From NCBI RefSeq assembly GCF_008087665.1, contig NZ_CP042912.1:4340001-4404000 (forward strand): a stretch of DNA of 64,000 nt, given 5' to 3'. This stretch comes from Mariniblastus fucicola (lineage in GTDB: Bacteria; Planctomycetota; Planctomycetia; Pirellulales; Pirellulaceae). Position numbers and translations under genes: made by a program. This document shows, in pieces, positions 54,305-63,985 of the stretch; position 1 is the stretch's first letter; each line of letters opens with the position of its first letter. Below the pieces are notes generated by a model. The model saw only the letters and a program-made list of their open reading frames with translations, did no database searches and was not told where the DNA came from.

Positions 54305-56875
54305 ATGCTAACCAACACAATGAGACAAATTTCGATCCTCGCATCCATTTTGGCTTTCGCCGTTGTGCTGCAAAGTGCCTCTGACTTGAGGGCTCAGGAA
54401 AAAGAAACGAAGGAAGATTCGAAAAAAGAAGCAGCCATACCGACGATTGCAGAAAAAGTCGAAGGCATGCAATCTTTCGACGGCTACTTCCCGTTTTACT
54501 GGGACGCCAAAACCGGCGCCATTCTGATGGAGATCAGCCAATGGGATCGCGAGTTTCTGTATGTGCATTCGTTGGCGACCGGTTTGGGATCGAATCCAGT
54601 CGGGCTCGATCGCGGCCAGTTGGGTGACGAAAAAGTTGTTCACTTTCGCCGTATCGGACCCAAAGTCCTGTTGATACACAGAAACCTTCGCTTCCGGGCA
54701 ATTACTGACAACAAACTCGAACGCAGGGCTGTCCAGCAATCGTTTGCCATGTCTGTCATTTGGGGCGGCGAAGTCGTCGCGGAAACCGATCAAACCGTTT
54801 TGGTTGACGTGACCGATCTGCTGGTAAGCGACATGCATGGTGTCGTTGAAACGTTGAAGCGAAATGAGCAGGGCGATTACTCTTTGGATGACAAACGGAG
54901 TGCCGTCTACCTTGCTAACTGCAAAGGCTTTCCTGAAAACACGGAACTGGAATCGACATTGACTTTCTCGGGCAGCAAACCCGGGAATTACGTCCAGCAA
55001 ACCACTCCGACGCCCAACGCAATCACGTTGAGGCAGCACCATTCGTTTATCAAGCTGCCCGATGACAAATACAAGCCACGAAAATACGACGTCCGAAGTC
55101 CCAGTATCTTTATCACGTTCGCTGACTACGCATCGCCTCTTAACGCAGAACTGCAGCAGCGATGGATCACCAGACATCGGTTGATCAAAAAGAATCCGGA
55201 CGCTGAATTATCCGAAGCCGAAGAGCCAATCGTCTACTACGTCGACGCCGGCGCACCAAAACAAATCCAGCAAGCATTGGTTGAAGGAGCCAGTTGGTGG
55301 AACGAGGCCTTTGAGGCTGCCGGATTCAAAGATGCCTTCGAGGTCAAGCTTCTTCCTCCTGACGCCGACCCGCTGGATGTTCGTTACAACGTGATCCAAT
55401 GGGTACATCGCAGCACGCGAGGGTGGAGCTATGGTGGCAGCGTCATCGATCCGCGAACGGGAGAAATCATTAAAGGCCACGTGACGCTCGGCTCGTTGCG
55501 GGTTCGCCAGGATCAGCTGTTGGTTCAAGGATTGCAATCAGGACCGACGAGCGCGGCGGATCGTTCGCGCTGTGCCTGCTGTGGCATCGGCGGGATCGTT
55601 GAAGACACGACACTCGCAGCAATGGATGCGGAATCAAAGCCCCTCGATGTGGCGCTGGCCCGGATCCGTCAGCTTTCGGCGCATGAGGTGGGACACACGC
55701 TCGGCTTCGTGCATAACTTTGCGGCCAGCACTTACGGCGATCGCGAATCGGTGATGGATTACCCCGCACCGCGCGTGAAAATCACCGACGAAGGAGAACT
55801 GGATTTGTCGGACGCTTATGGAGTTGGAATCGGTGAGTGGGACAAAGTTTCTGTGCAGTTCGCCTATTCGCAATTTGATAAAGACGAATCCGAACAGCTA
55901 AACAAAATCCTGGAAGGTGCGAAAAAGCAGGGGATGCTGTTCATCAGTGACGCCGATGCCAGGCCAGCAGGAGCCGCACATCCGATGGGCAATCTTTGGG
56001 ACAACGGCAGCGATCCGATTGAGCAATTGAAGCATGTGATGAAAGTCCGCCGCATCGCCCTTGATCGCTTTGACCCCAAAAAGCTTCCAGCGGGAACGAC
56101 ACAAGCCGATGTCGCACAGTACTTCACGCCTTTGTTTTTGCATCACCGATATCAATTGAACGCCGCCGGGAAAGTCCTGGGTGGTTCGAACTATCACTAT
56201 GGATATGTGGATCACGATAACCAGCCACATTCGATGGTTGATTCAGCAAAGCAAAAGGCTGCGATGGCAGAACTGATTGCCGCCATCGAGCCGGCTCAGC
56301 TGGCGATTTCGTCGGAAGTGTTGTCAGCGATCAATCCACGGCCATACTCGACGATACGCGATCAGGAGATTTTGCCAACACAAACAGGTCGTGTCTTCGA
56401 TCCACTTGCCGCCGCACGAGTGGCAACAGATCTGACTTTGAACGAATTGTTTCAGCACCAGAGGCTGGCGAGATTGACGGTTCAATCACGATTCGACAAA
56501 GAGTTGGAAGTTAATACGATGGTCAGCAGTATGGTGAACACGATTTGGGCGAATTCACTACCGAGTCAGTTCGAAGGTAGGCCGGAGCCGGTTCAAATTG
56601 GTCGCGTCGTTCGCGAAGCCCTCGTTGAGAAACTGGTCCAGCTAGTGGACAACCCGGACGCTTCTCTCGATGTCCGCAGCGCTGCCACTGCTTGTCTAAC
56701 CGATGTTGCAACCCAAAAGAATCAGAACGCCAAAAGTTCTTCCAGCGAGTTGGCTTTTTGCAATATGCTTAGCCGTCGCGCGAAGCAGGTTCTCGAACGT
56801 CCGTTTTCGATTTCGCCTGAGAACAAAATCTTGCGTCAGCCACCGGGAAGTCCTATCGGCTCAGGCGGTGAGTAG
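54305..56875 (+). CDS. DUF5117-type zinc metalloprotease
   Basis: 856 residues, signal peptide (ISILASILAFAVVLQSASDL). The metzincin-like zinc site HEVGHTLGFVHNF lies near residue 460. The N-terminal half (YFPFYWDAKTGAILMEI, FLYVHSLATGLGSNPVGLDRG) and the C-terminal half match the DUF5117/DUF4953 arrangement found in Bacteroidetes and planctomycete exported proteins. Probably a periplasmic peptidase; no substrate known. An alternative start is the ATG at 54320. Confidence 0.9.
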   Translation: MLTNTMRQISILASILAFAVVLQSASDLRAQEKETKEDSKKEAAIPTIAEKVEGMQSFDGYFPFYWDAKTGAILMEISQWDREFLYVHSLATGLGSNPVGLDRGQLGDEKVVHFRRIGPKVLLIHRNLRFRAITDNKLERRAVQQSFAMSVIWGGEVVAETDQTVLVDVTDLLVSDMHGVVETLKRNEQGDYSLDDKRSAVYLANCKGFPENTELESTLTFSGSKPGNYVQQTTPTPNAITLRQHHSFIKLPDDKYKPRKYDVRSPSIFITFADYASPLNAELQQRWITRHRLIKKNPDAELSEAEEPIVYYVDAGAPKQIQQALVEGASWWNEAFEAAGFKDAFEVKLLPPDADPLDVRYNVIQWVHRSTRGWSYGGSVIDPRTGEIIKGHVTLGSLRVRQDQLLVQGLQSGPTSAADRSRCACCGIGGIVEDTTLAAMDAESKPLDVALARIRQLSAHEVGHTLGFVHNFAASTYGDRESVMDYPAPRVKITDEGELDLSDAYGVGIGEWDKVSVQFAYSQFDKDESEQLNKILEGAKKQGMLFISDADARPAGAAHPMGNLWDNGSDPIEQLKHVMKVRRIALDRFDPKKLPAGTTQADVAQYFTPLFLHHRYQLNAAGKVLGGSNYHYGYVDHDNQPHSMVDSAKQKAAMAELIAAIEPAQLAISSEVLSAINPRPYSTIRDQEILPTQTGRVFDPLAAARVATDLTLNELFQHQRLARLTVQSRFDKELEVNTMVSSMVNTIWANSLPSQFEGRPEPVQIGRVVREALVEKLVQLVDNPDASLDVRSAATACLTDVATQKNQNAKSSSSELAFCNMLSRRAKQVLERPFSISPENKILRQPPGSPIGSGGE

Positions 56876-56902
56876 GCAGTCTGTGAGCCAGAATACGTTT
56901 CT

Positions 56903-57067
56903 CTATAGCGAAGCGATCAGGTCAACTGGATACGGAACAAGGCCTCGCTGGACGACACGTTCAAACGCCTCGTCGCCACCTGCGGTGAAGATGTTGTTGC
57001 GGGCATTGCCACGATTAAGCGCATGATAGACCTGCCTGGAAAAATCGGAGCGAAGAGCACGAGGCAT
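56903..57067 (-). pseudogene. Truncated REP-associated (Y1) transposase, N-terminal fragment
   Basis: 54 codons reading MPRALRSDFSRQVYHALNRG and onwards, closely similar to the start of the transposase at 59.6 kb (MPRALRSDFAGEIYHALNRG), then a stop. The HUH site and the rest are missing. It lies just past the DUF5117 gene and has its own 5' flank repeat at 57126-57170. A decayed mobile-element trace. Confidence 0.85.
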
Positions 57068-57125
57068 GGGTTTTATCCCAAAAGCAGGGGCTTAAGGTGA
57101 TCGCCCAAACAACTCAACCCATTAT

Positions 57126-57170
57126 GCCAATTAGGCTCCTCATATCTTTTCCTTGTTTGTGACACCTTTT
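57126..57170 (-). repeat. Transposase-associated flank repeat
   Basis: GCCAATTAGGCTCCT … GACACCTTTT, the reverse complement of the AAAGGTGTCAGGAGCC motif seen beside the 59.6-kb transposase. Lies upstream of the truncated copy, in the 5'-flank position. Confidence 0.7.
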
Positions 57171-57290
57171 CTTTGTTTGGAATTGCTTATCCCGCGTATC
57201 GAATCTTGGTGCTTGCGGCATTCGTAATCATCTTCGAAACTATTTAATCGAAGACTCAAGTGATTCGACAGAACCGAAAGACGGACTCTC

Positions 57291-59423
57291 ATGGATTTAG
57301 TTAAATTCAACAAAATGACTGACTCGTTGCGCCAGTATCGGCGCGCCGAGTTGAAGGATTTTTCATCTGAACTAGGTGAAAGCCCGGCTTCACAACTGTA
57401 TGTAGATCCTTTGCAAGGTGACGCAGTTCTGGCAACGGTAATGTCGAGCAACACGACGTTCTTGCTGGGTCGCAAGGGAACAGGGAAGAGTACTGTATTC
57501 GCAAAGGCGCAGTCTGAAATTCGCGAAAAAGGTGATTTAATTTCAGTGTATGTCGACGTGAAAAGTCTTTACGACTTGGCAAGTGCCGCCGATATAGCAA
57601 TCAAAATTGATGAGAGTCTTGAAATTGATCCTGCTGTCTACCAAGCACATTTGATTCGAAAGCACTTCTTGGGAAGAGTTATTGAAGAACTGATCAGTGA
57701 GCTGCAAAAATCGTGTGACAAACGCTCTCTGATTGAAAGGTGGATTGGAAAAAAGAGGGGGTATCAAGAGCTACAAAGATCTTTGTCGGAAATTGGAAAA
57801 AGCGTTGCCAAGGCGGAATTAAGACAATCCGAGGTTCCGATTTTGCAGACCATAAATGCAAGTATCAAGAGTCGCAATGAAAAACAAGTTGGCGGTGAAA
57901 GTGCTTGCGAAGGCAGTGGTGGAGTAGAAGCAACCGCGTCGTTGATTGACACTTCGGCGAAAATTTCAGGTGGAGTTCGAGTTTCAGAGCAAGACTTTTC
58001 CAAAACTCTCGAAGATCAAGAGACCTATAACACCTATTCAAATGCAGTTGTTAAGAGTTTTCCATTCTCGGAACTGCTGACTGAAATCACAGACCTGCTG
58101 GAAGGCGCGGGATTGACGAGAGTCGTTGTTTTCTTTGACGATTTTTCCGAACTTCAATGGTCCGATCAACGATTGTTTGTTGATGTTGTTCTTTCACCGT
58201 TGAACAATTCGAGCAACGAGAAGGTCAAGCTCAAGATCGCAGGATACCCGGGGCGAGTCTATTTTGGGAAGATCGATCCGAGCAAAGTCGATACCTTGCA
58301 TTTGGATTTTTCGAGGCTCAATAAATCAAATGAGATTCAAAGTGCCGAGTCGGCAGCGATTGAGTACACCGCTAGATTGCTGCGAAAGAGATTCGAAGCG
58401 TTTGGATTGCAGATCGAGGAATATTTTGAGGTCAGCTCGCAAACATCTATTGATGATTATTTTCGTTTGATATTCCAGGTTACATCTAATGTCCCTCGGA
58501 CGATCGGACAGATTCTTCATCGATGCTACTTGGATTCGGTGTCTAGAGGAAAGAAGATTACGGGAGCTCAATTAAGGTTGGCTGCCGAAAAGTACTACAA
58601 CGATGTCACAAAGCAATACTTCGAAATATCCAACCGGTTTGCCTTGGAGCCATTTGAACAAAAGCTTGATCGACACAATCAACGACTCTTACTTTCAAGA
58701 ATAATTGAACACGCACGAGACGTTCGAAGGAGAATCAGGGCTGGCGAACTTGGTGGTTCATATTTCACTGACATTTCCAATCCACCTACGAGTCACTTTG
58801 CGGTGAGCCCCCAACTTGAAAAGATGCTTGGTTCGTTGGAGCTGAACTTCTTTTTGACAAAGTATGCCGACATGAGGGACAAAAATGGCAATGATGTTTC
58901 GATTTATTCTTTGTCATTGGGCCTCTGCGAAGCGGAAAAAATGCAATGGGGCTATCCGCCTGGAAGAGAATATCGAAATTACTTTACGCAACGCTGCTTT
59001 GACTACAACCGCAAGATAAAGGAGTTCTTGGCCGCAACTCAAACGATACGATGCGATGAGTGCGGTGCTTGCCATTCGATAGAAATGCAGGAGCATTTCG
59101 AGTTCTTCAATTGGCGGTGCAAGGACTGCAACATTGGTAATTGCGCGATAGTCCAGCTCTCTGATGACTTCGAAGCCGAAGTTCTAGCACTTGATCAAGC
59201 TCTTATGCTAGAACCAGTTGAATTGAAAATACTCTCAACACTTTTCGACGAAGACCTTGCGATGCGTGCTGGTGAAATTTCAGTTCTCATTGACTCGACG
59301 TATCAGTTGATTGGCAAAAGAACGAGTAAGTTGCACGACATGGGATTAGTTGAAAAGAAAGAGATTGACGGACATAGACGAAGCCAGATAACGGACAAGG
59401 CCAAGGAAGTCTACTTCAGTTAA
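57291..59423 (+). CDS. P-loop ATPase with zinc ribbon and winged-helix end, function unknown
   Basis: 710 residues. Walker A is LLGRKGTGKSTVF, residues 58-70. Walker B is near 275 (VVVFFDDFSELQW), then a sensor-like KIAGYPGRVYFG. Residues about 585-620 form a zinc ribbon (CDECGAC … CKDCNIGNC). The last 80 residues look like a winged helix (LSTLFDEDLAMRAGEISVL…RTSKLHDMGLVEKKE). The layout resembles the Sll1717-type STAND/P-loop ATPases; a defence or regulatory role is inferred only from type. The gene is AT-richer than its neighbours and lies between two transposase remnants, suggesting transfer. No partner gene is evident. Confidence 0.75.
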   Translation: MDLVKFNKMTDSLRQYRRAELKDFSSELGESPASQLYVDPLQGDAVLATVMSSNTTFLLGRKGTGKSTVFAKAQSEIREKGDLISVYVDVKSLYDLASAADIAIKIDESLEIDPAVYQAHLIRKHFLGRVIEELISELQKSCDKRSLIERWIGKKRGYQELQRSLSEIGKSVAKAELRQSEVPILQTINASIKSRNEKQVGGESACEGSGGVEATASLIDTSAKISGGVRVSEQDFSKTLEDQETYNTYSNAVVKSFPFSELLTEITDLLEGAGLTRVVVFFDDFSELQWSDQRLFVDVVLSPLNNSSNEKVKLKIAGYPGRVYFGKIDPSKVDTLHLDFSRLNKSNEIQSAESAAIEYTARLLRKRFEAFGLQIEEYFEVSSQTSIDDYFRLIFQVTSNVPRTIGQILHRCYLDSVSRGKKITGAQLRLAAEKYYNDVTKQYFEISNRFALEPFEQKLDRHNQRLLLSRIIEHARDVRRRIRAGELGGSYFTDISNPPTSHFAVSPQLEKMLGSLELNFFLTKYADMRDKNGNDVSIYSLSLGLCEAEKMQWGYPPGREYRNYFTQRCFDYNRKIKEFLAATQTIRCDECGACHSIEMQEHFEFFNWRCKDCNIGNCAIVQLSDDFEAEVLALDQALMLEPVELKILSTLFDEDLAMRAGEISVLIDSTYQLIGKRTSKLHDMGLVEKKEIDGHRRSQITDKAKEVYFS

Positions 59424-59451
59424 TACTCGTAGAACCAAGCAAATTACAAAC

Positions 59452-59600
59452 GAACAAATAAAAGGTGTCAAACAAATAAAAGGTGTCAGGAGCCTATTTG
59501 GCAATTTGGGCACCATTTGCTAACCTGAACAAATAAAAGGTGTGAACAAATAAAAGGTGTCAGGAGCCTATTTGGCAATTTGGGCACCATTTGCTAACCT
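59452..59600. repeat. Tandem 75/74-bp duplication beside the REP transposase
   Basis: Each copy has AAATAAAAGGTGT twice, then CAGGAGCCTATTTGGCAATTTGGGCACC. The copies differ by a single-base gap and one base. They form the 5' flank of the transposase gene. Confidence 0.85.
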
Positions 59601-59635
59601 GATGCTTTGCGTTTCTCGGTTTCAGGATCGTTTTC

Positions 59636-60304
59636 ATGCCCCGTGCTCTTCGTTCGGACTTTGCTGGGGAGATCTACCACGCTTTGAATCGTGGCAATGC
59701 ACGAAACAATATCTTCTTCAAAGAGGGTGACTTCGAGGCCTTCGAACGAGTCATCAGGGAAGGGCTCGAAAAGTATCCAGTCGACCTGATTGCTTACCAG
59801 TGGATGAGTAACCACTGGCACATGGTGCTCTCCCCGCAGGAAGACAAAGCCATGTCTGCTTTTCTGGGTTGGGTCACGATGACCCATACTCAGCGCTATC
59901 ATGCCCACAACAAGACGACTGGCTACGGCCACGTTTACCAGGGCAGGTAAAAGAGCTTTCCGGTTCAGGACGACGAACACTTTCACACCGTATGCCGCTA
60001 CGTTGAGCGAAACGCGCTAACGGCGAAAGTCGTCACTCGTGCTGAAGACTATCGCTGGGGTAGTCTCTGGAACTGGCGCGGTGGTGATTCGGTGATCAAG
60101 CTATCGCCATGGCCAGTGAAACGGCTTCCCCGCTGGATTGAACGTGTCAATGAACCGATAACCAAGAAGGAAAAAGAAGCCCTGCAAAACTGCATCAAGC
60201 GCGGCAGACCATACGGAACTGAAAAGTGGGTTAGCAAAACGGCAAAGAAGCAGGGCTTGGAGATCACGCTAAGACCAAGAGGGCGGCCAAAGAAGCTTGC
60301 CTAG
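59636..60304 (+). pseudogene. REP-associated Y1/HUH transposase with ochre stop
   Basis: 222 codons, ATG MPRALRSDFAGEIYHALNRG. HUH site in WMSNHWHMVLSP; the catalytic Tyr region is TQRYHAHNKTTG. A TAA at 59948-59950 interrupts the frame between VYQGR and KSFPVQDDEH; a Tyr codon turned to stop would explain it. The remaining frame (HTVCRYVERNALTAKVVTRAEDY, KRGRPYGTEKWVSKTAKKQGL) is intact to the final TAG. Such RAYT proteins move or copy REP-type hairpins. Confidence 0.88.
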
Positions 60305-60307
60305 TCA

Positions 60308-60333
60308 GCCAATTTGGCTCCTGACACCTTTTT
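60308..60333 (-). repeat. Inverted flank repeat at the transposase 3' end
   Basis: GCCAATTTGGCTCCTGACACCTTTTT, the inverted form of the 5'-side GGTGTCAGGAGCC…TTGGC motif. Together they bracket the pseudogene as an element. Confidence 0.8.
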
Positions 60334-60401
60334 GTCCCTGTCTGTCGCATTTCGTCTTCCCCCTTCGCCAAGCTTCTTGGCGCAATCCCCTTTAGTCTTC
60401 C

Positions 60402-62147
60402 TCAACGCCGTCGGGAAGGTCTCTTGAGTCTTTGCATCACGTACTTCGCCTTCTGGCTTATCTTTTCGTTTGGTGAATCAACAAATTTTTTGAAGCTCGA
60501 CGATAGCTCGGCATTCGCCCACTTCATGGCGGCATTCGACAAGTTCTTCATTTGGAGCTCATTAACCGTAGCGGGGTCGATGGAATTTATTGTGTTGATC
60601 AACGCAGTGACTACATTTTGCTGTACGTCGGAATCGAATTTGCATTTTACAAGAAATTTCATTCCAAGCTCCACTTTTTCATCGTCACCAGATTCAAGAT
60701 AACTGACAAATCGGTCGGTCAAGAGTGATACTCCCTGTTCCATTTGCTCGATCAACTGCACTGCTTCGAAACGTTCTGCCATTTGTGCATCATCAAATTG
60801 GTCCAACATATTCTTTGCTGTGATTTCGGTGCCATTGTTTCGCAGGTAGTCCATGCATTCGTCCCGGCTACCTCGACGCTTATAGAACGCGTAGATGATT
60901 CCTTCCTCGGCAGCCTCGTCTTCCTGACTTGCAAGAATCCTGACAACTCGAACATCAACGTGACTCTTTCTGGAGTTTCTGAGATACTCACACAGAGTCG
61001 TTGATGTACTGGAAGTCGTAAACTTTTCGAGGATAATGGCAGCCTGATTTGCACGGGTTGGATCAAAACTTGAAATCGCCAGTTCCATTTTCTTGCCGAT
61101 TTCGTTTCTGATTTCCTCATTTACATTGCCAGAAAAGTTGGTCAGGAATCTCCTCGCATGCTTGGACGCTTCTGTAGAGTCAGTGTCTGCAAGACTTTGG
61201 GTCAGAAGTTTGTTTTCATCAGTGTTCCATTCATCGAGCAGGTCTCTGGCGCATTCACGATAGTTTTCGTAAGCAGAGTTCATATGAGGGAGCACCATCC
61301 GCTCAGCGTCAGGTCCAATCTTCTCGAGAAGTGATTTGATGCTCGGGGAAAACTTGCCTTCCAGGCTGGCGACTAACCTGGCGTTCGCTTCTTCGCCAAC
61401 CAGCTCCCGATAAACAGCCAGAAACGGCTCGCACCGCACGTATCCACCTGGTTTCTCGAATTCCTGCTCCAGAAAATGAAGCACGCTGGGGTCAGCCCAC
61501 TGGCTGAGCGTGGATGCCGTGTGTTGTGACTGTTGCGGAAGCTGTATCAACGCTTTGCAAACGTCCGTTCGCCTGTCTGGAGCAAAGTTTTCCTGATTGG
61601 AAAGAAACTCAAGTGCCAATTCACGTTTGTCTTCGAATCCGGCTTCAAGATTCTGGATCGCTTCGTCGATTGACTCTGGCGATTTCAGTTGCTGATGGTC
61701 TTCGCCCAAGCGCACCGTCACGATCTTTTTCTTTTCTTGACGCGGGTTCTCTTTGGTAATTTCGGGAACGATGCCAACGAAAATAAACGCCACCATGAGT
61801 ATCGACGCGATGCAGGAACCAACAACCCAGAATGGATTGAATCGCGTATTGGCGTAACTGCCATCGACCCCTTCGTTGCTTTCGCGGTTGAGTCGCAACA
61901 GGAATACACCTGCAATTGAAAGAAACCCGCCTCCCAGCAGCAGCGAAACGAACAGGATATCCGCCGAGCTGTTCTGATTAAGTTTCCCCCAGGAATAGGG
62001 AATGTTCGTCAACATCATCACGATTCCGAAGACAATCAATCCAACAGCGGCACTTCTTCGCTGGTTCCCAGGTAGAACTTTGAAAAGGAAAACCGAAAAG
62101 CAGAAGATGAGTCCAACAATCAGACTGCCGATAGCGCCTTTGAGCAT
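60402..62147 (-). CDS. Membrane protein with HEAT-like helical repeats
   Basis: 581 residues. Four hydrophobic segments come first (GSLIVGLIFCFSVFLFKVL, AVGLIVFGIVMMLTNIP, DILFVSLLLGGGFLSIAGV, FWVVGSCIASILMVAFIFVG), then a long soluble helical domain. Its repeat-like helix pairs (LEAGFEDKRELALEFLSNQ, LEKFTTSSTSTTLCEYL) resemble HEAT/armadillo folds. No enzyme motif. AT-richer like the ATPase gene. Function unknown; probably a membrane scaffold. Confidence 0.72.
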   Translation of the reverse strand: MLKGAIGSLIVGLIFCFSVFLFKVLPGNQRRSAAVGLIVFGIVMMLTNIPYSWGKLNQNSSADILFVSLLLGGGFLSIAGVFLLRLNRESNEGVDGSYANTRFNPFWVVGSCIASILMVAFIFVGIVPEITKENPRQEKKKIVTVRLGEDHQQLKSPESIDEAIQNLEAGFEDKRELALEFLSNQENFAPDRRTDVCKALIQLPQQSQHTASTLSQWADPSVLHFLEQEFEKPGGYVRCEPFLAVYRELVGEEANARLVASLEGKFSPSIKSLLEKIGPDAERMVLPHMNSAYENYRECARDLLDEWNTDENKLLTQSLADTDSTEASKHARRFLTNFSGNVNEEIRNEIGKKMELAISSFDPTRANQAAIILEKFTTSSTSTTLCEYLRNSRKSHVDVRVVRILASQEDEAAEEGIIYAFYKRRGSRDECMDYLRNNGTEITAKNMLDQFDDAQMAERFEAVQLIEQMEQGVSLLTDRFVSYLESGDDEKVELGMKFLVKCKFDSDVQQNVVTALINTINSIDPATVNELQMKNLSNAAMKWANAELSSSFKKFVDSPNEKISQKAKYVMQRLKRPSRRR

Positions 62148-62381
62148 CTAAATTAACTCGCCAAATCAGAAAAAAAGACAACTCCAATCGAATGTCTTAT
62201 TCTAACCGAAAGTGATTCAGCTCGCAGAGCAACGATTCTGGTGAAAGCCGGGACTAAGTAGTGCTGTCAGGGCAATCTTGTTTTACGTGGCCAAATTCCA
62301 AGTCGTCGGGACTCACCTTCCTGTTTAGAGTCAATTTTGCGTCAATACTCGCCCAAGCAGCAAATAAAAGGTGTCAGGTGA

Positions 62382-62465
62382 GAAAGACGTTCTAAGGTCC
62401 GAAAGACGTTCTAAGGTCCGCGGTAACTTTGCCCGTCGCCGCGCGGTACCTTTGCCCGTCGCTGT
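62382..62465. repeat. Two short tandem duplications
   Basis: GAAAGACGTTCTAAGGTCC occurs twice back to back, followed by two 23-base units of GCGGTAMCTTTGCCCGTCGCYGY. They lie at the broken 5' edge of a transposase remnant, just after an AAATAAAAGGTGTCAGG flank motif. Confidence 0.7.
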
Positions 62466-62466
62466 C

Positions 62467-62787
62467 TCATCCGACGAAGACGAACACTTGCTGGCTGTGC
62501 TGCGTCATGTTGAACGCAATCCACGTCTGGCGAACCTCGTTGAGAAAGCTGAAGACTGGAAGTACGGCAGCTTGTGGCGAGCACTGAACCTCGACGACGC
62601 CGCACTAATATCCACATGGCCCATCCAGCGGCTTCGAACATGGAGAGCGATGGTCAATTACCCCCAGCATAGAAGTGAACTCAAGGCCATTCGAAAGTGC
62701 GCGAAGAAAAGATGCCCCTACGGATCAGTTCGATTCGTGACTCGGTTTCGTCGCGGTTGCAACTCAAGCACACGCTTCCAGCGCTGA
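62467..62787 (+). pseudogene. REP-associated transposase, C-terminal fragment
   Basis: SSDEDEHLLAVLRHVERNPR, AEDWKYGSLWRAL and WPIQRLRTWRAMVNYP match the C-terminal part of RAYT transposases (compare CRYVERNALTAKVVTRAEDY at 60.0 kb). The N-terminus with the HUH site is missing. Near the end the match jumps frame (YGSVRF in one frame, then SRLQLKHTLPA in another). Decayed copy; eight bases from the stop of dinB. Confidence 0.82.
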
Positions 62788-62794
62788 TGAACCA

Positions 62795-63985
62795 CTATTC
62801 TTCGTTCACTCTCGGGTCGGGTCGTCGACTAATGTTGTGCTCGACGCTGGTGCCGCGGCGGATGGCGTCGTGGCCGAAACGATCCTTGAGCTGATCTTTC
62901 ATCTCGTCCAATCGGTCGTGGCGAGAACGCTCTTCGTTGTCGAACAACATCTGCTGCTTGACGACGCTCGATGTCAAATTACTGACGCCCATCCCGACAA
63001 GTCGCACTCCATCGACAAGCTCGACGCGATCAAACAACTCGTTAACCGCCGATTCAAGTTCGTCCGACGATGAGGAAGGTTCACCGAGCGACAGCGAACG
63101 GGTGATCGTGCGAAAGTCGGCAAAGCGGACTTTGATCTGCACCGTTTTGCCGCGGATCTCGTGACGTCGCAATCGGCGACCGACTTGCTGCGTCAGTTCC
63201 ATCAACCAGGCTCGCAGCGATTCACGGTCCGTCAAGTCGCGCGAAAAAGTCGTCTCGTGAGAAACCGATTTGGCGATTCGATCGGGCACGACCGGACGAG
63301 TATCGAGGCCGCGGGAAAGTCGCCAAAAATGTTCGCTGTTGATGCCAAAAAACTGCGACATCGTTGTTCGGTCCAACCCACGAAGCTGTTCGATTGTTTT
63401 CACGTTCAGGCGGTGAAACTTCTTCAACGTCTGTTTGCCGACACCCCAAACACGCTCGATCGGCAACGGATCAAGAAAGCCCTGAATGTCGTCAGGCGGA
63501 ACAATGACCAGACCGTCGGGCTTGTCCAGATCGCTGGCAAGCTTGGCCAAAAACTTGTTCGGAGCAACGCCAGCGGAAGCGGTCAGGCCCAACTCGCTGA
63601 GGATCGCGTTTCTGATTTCTGTGGCGATTGTGGGCCCATCGCCAAAAAGTTTCTCGCAACCGGAAACATCGAGAAACGCTTCGTCCAGCGACAATGGCTC
63701 GACCAGGGAAGTGAAACGAAAGAAGATCTCGCGGATCTGTTTTGAGATTCTCGCGTAGTGCTCCATTCGCGTTTTCACGAACAGGACGTTGGGGCACAGT
63801 CGCAAGGCTTGCGACGACGGCATCGCGCTGAAGATCCCGTGCTTGCGAGCCTCGTAGCTGGCCGCCGAGATGACTCCACGGCCTTTTGGAGAACCGCCCA
63901 CGACGACAGGGAGTCCGCGAAGTTTCGGGTTGTCGCGAATTTCAACCGACGCGTAAAAGGCGTCCATGTCGATGTGCAAAATCAT
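62795..63985 (-). CDS. dinB: DNA polymerase IV (Y-family)
   Basis: 396 residues, translesion DNA polymerase. Catalytic acidic residues appear in MILHIDMDAFYASVE and SLDEAFLDVSG; the fingers have YEARKHGIFSAMPS. Also a helix-hairpin-helix region (IERVWGVGKQTLKKF, GINSEHFWRLSRG) and the little-finger domain (KSVSHETTFSRDL). Length is near that of longer DinB proteins. It bypasses damaged bases in the cytoplasm. No LexA-type operator was recognised; the upstream edge is cut by the window. Confidence 0.95.
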   Translation of the reverse strand: MILHIDMDAFYASVEIRDNPKLRGLPVVVGGSPKGRGVISAASYEARKHGIFSAMPSSQALRLCPNVLFVKTRMEHYARISKQIREIFFRFTSLVEPLSLDEAFLDVSGCEKLFGDGPTIATEIRNAILSELGLTASAGVAPNKFLAKLASDLDKPDGLVIVPPDDIQGFLDPLPIERVWGVGKQTLKKFHRLNVKTIEQLRGLDRTTMSQFFGINSEHFWRLSRGLDTRPVVPDRIAKSVSHETTFSRDLTDRESLRAWLMELTQQVGRRLRRHEIRGKTVQIKVRFADFRTITRSLSLGEPSSSSDELESAVNELFDRVELVDGVRLVGMGVSNLTSSVVKQQMLFDNEERSRHDRLDEMKDQLKDRFGHDAIRRGTSVEHNISRRPDPRVNEE

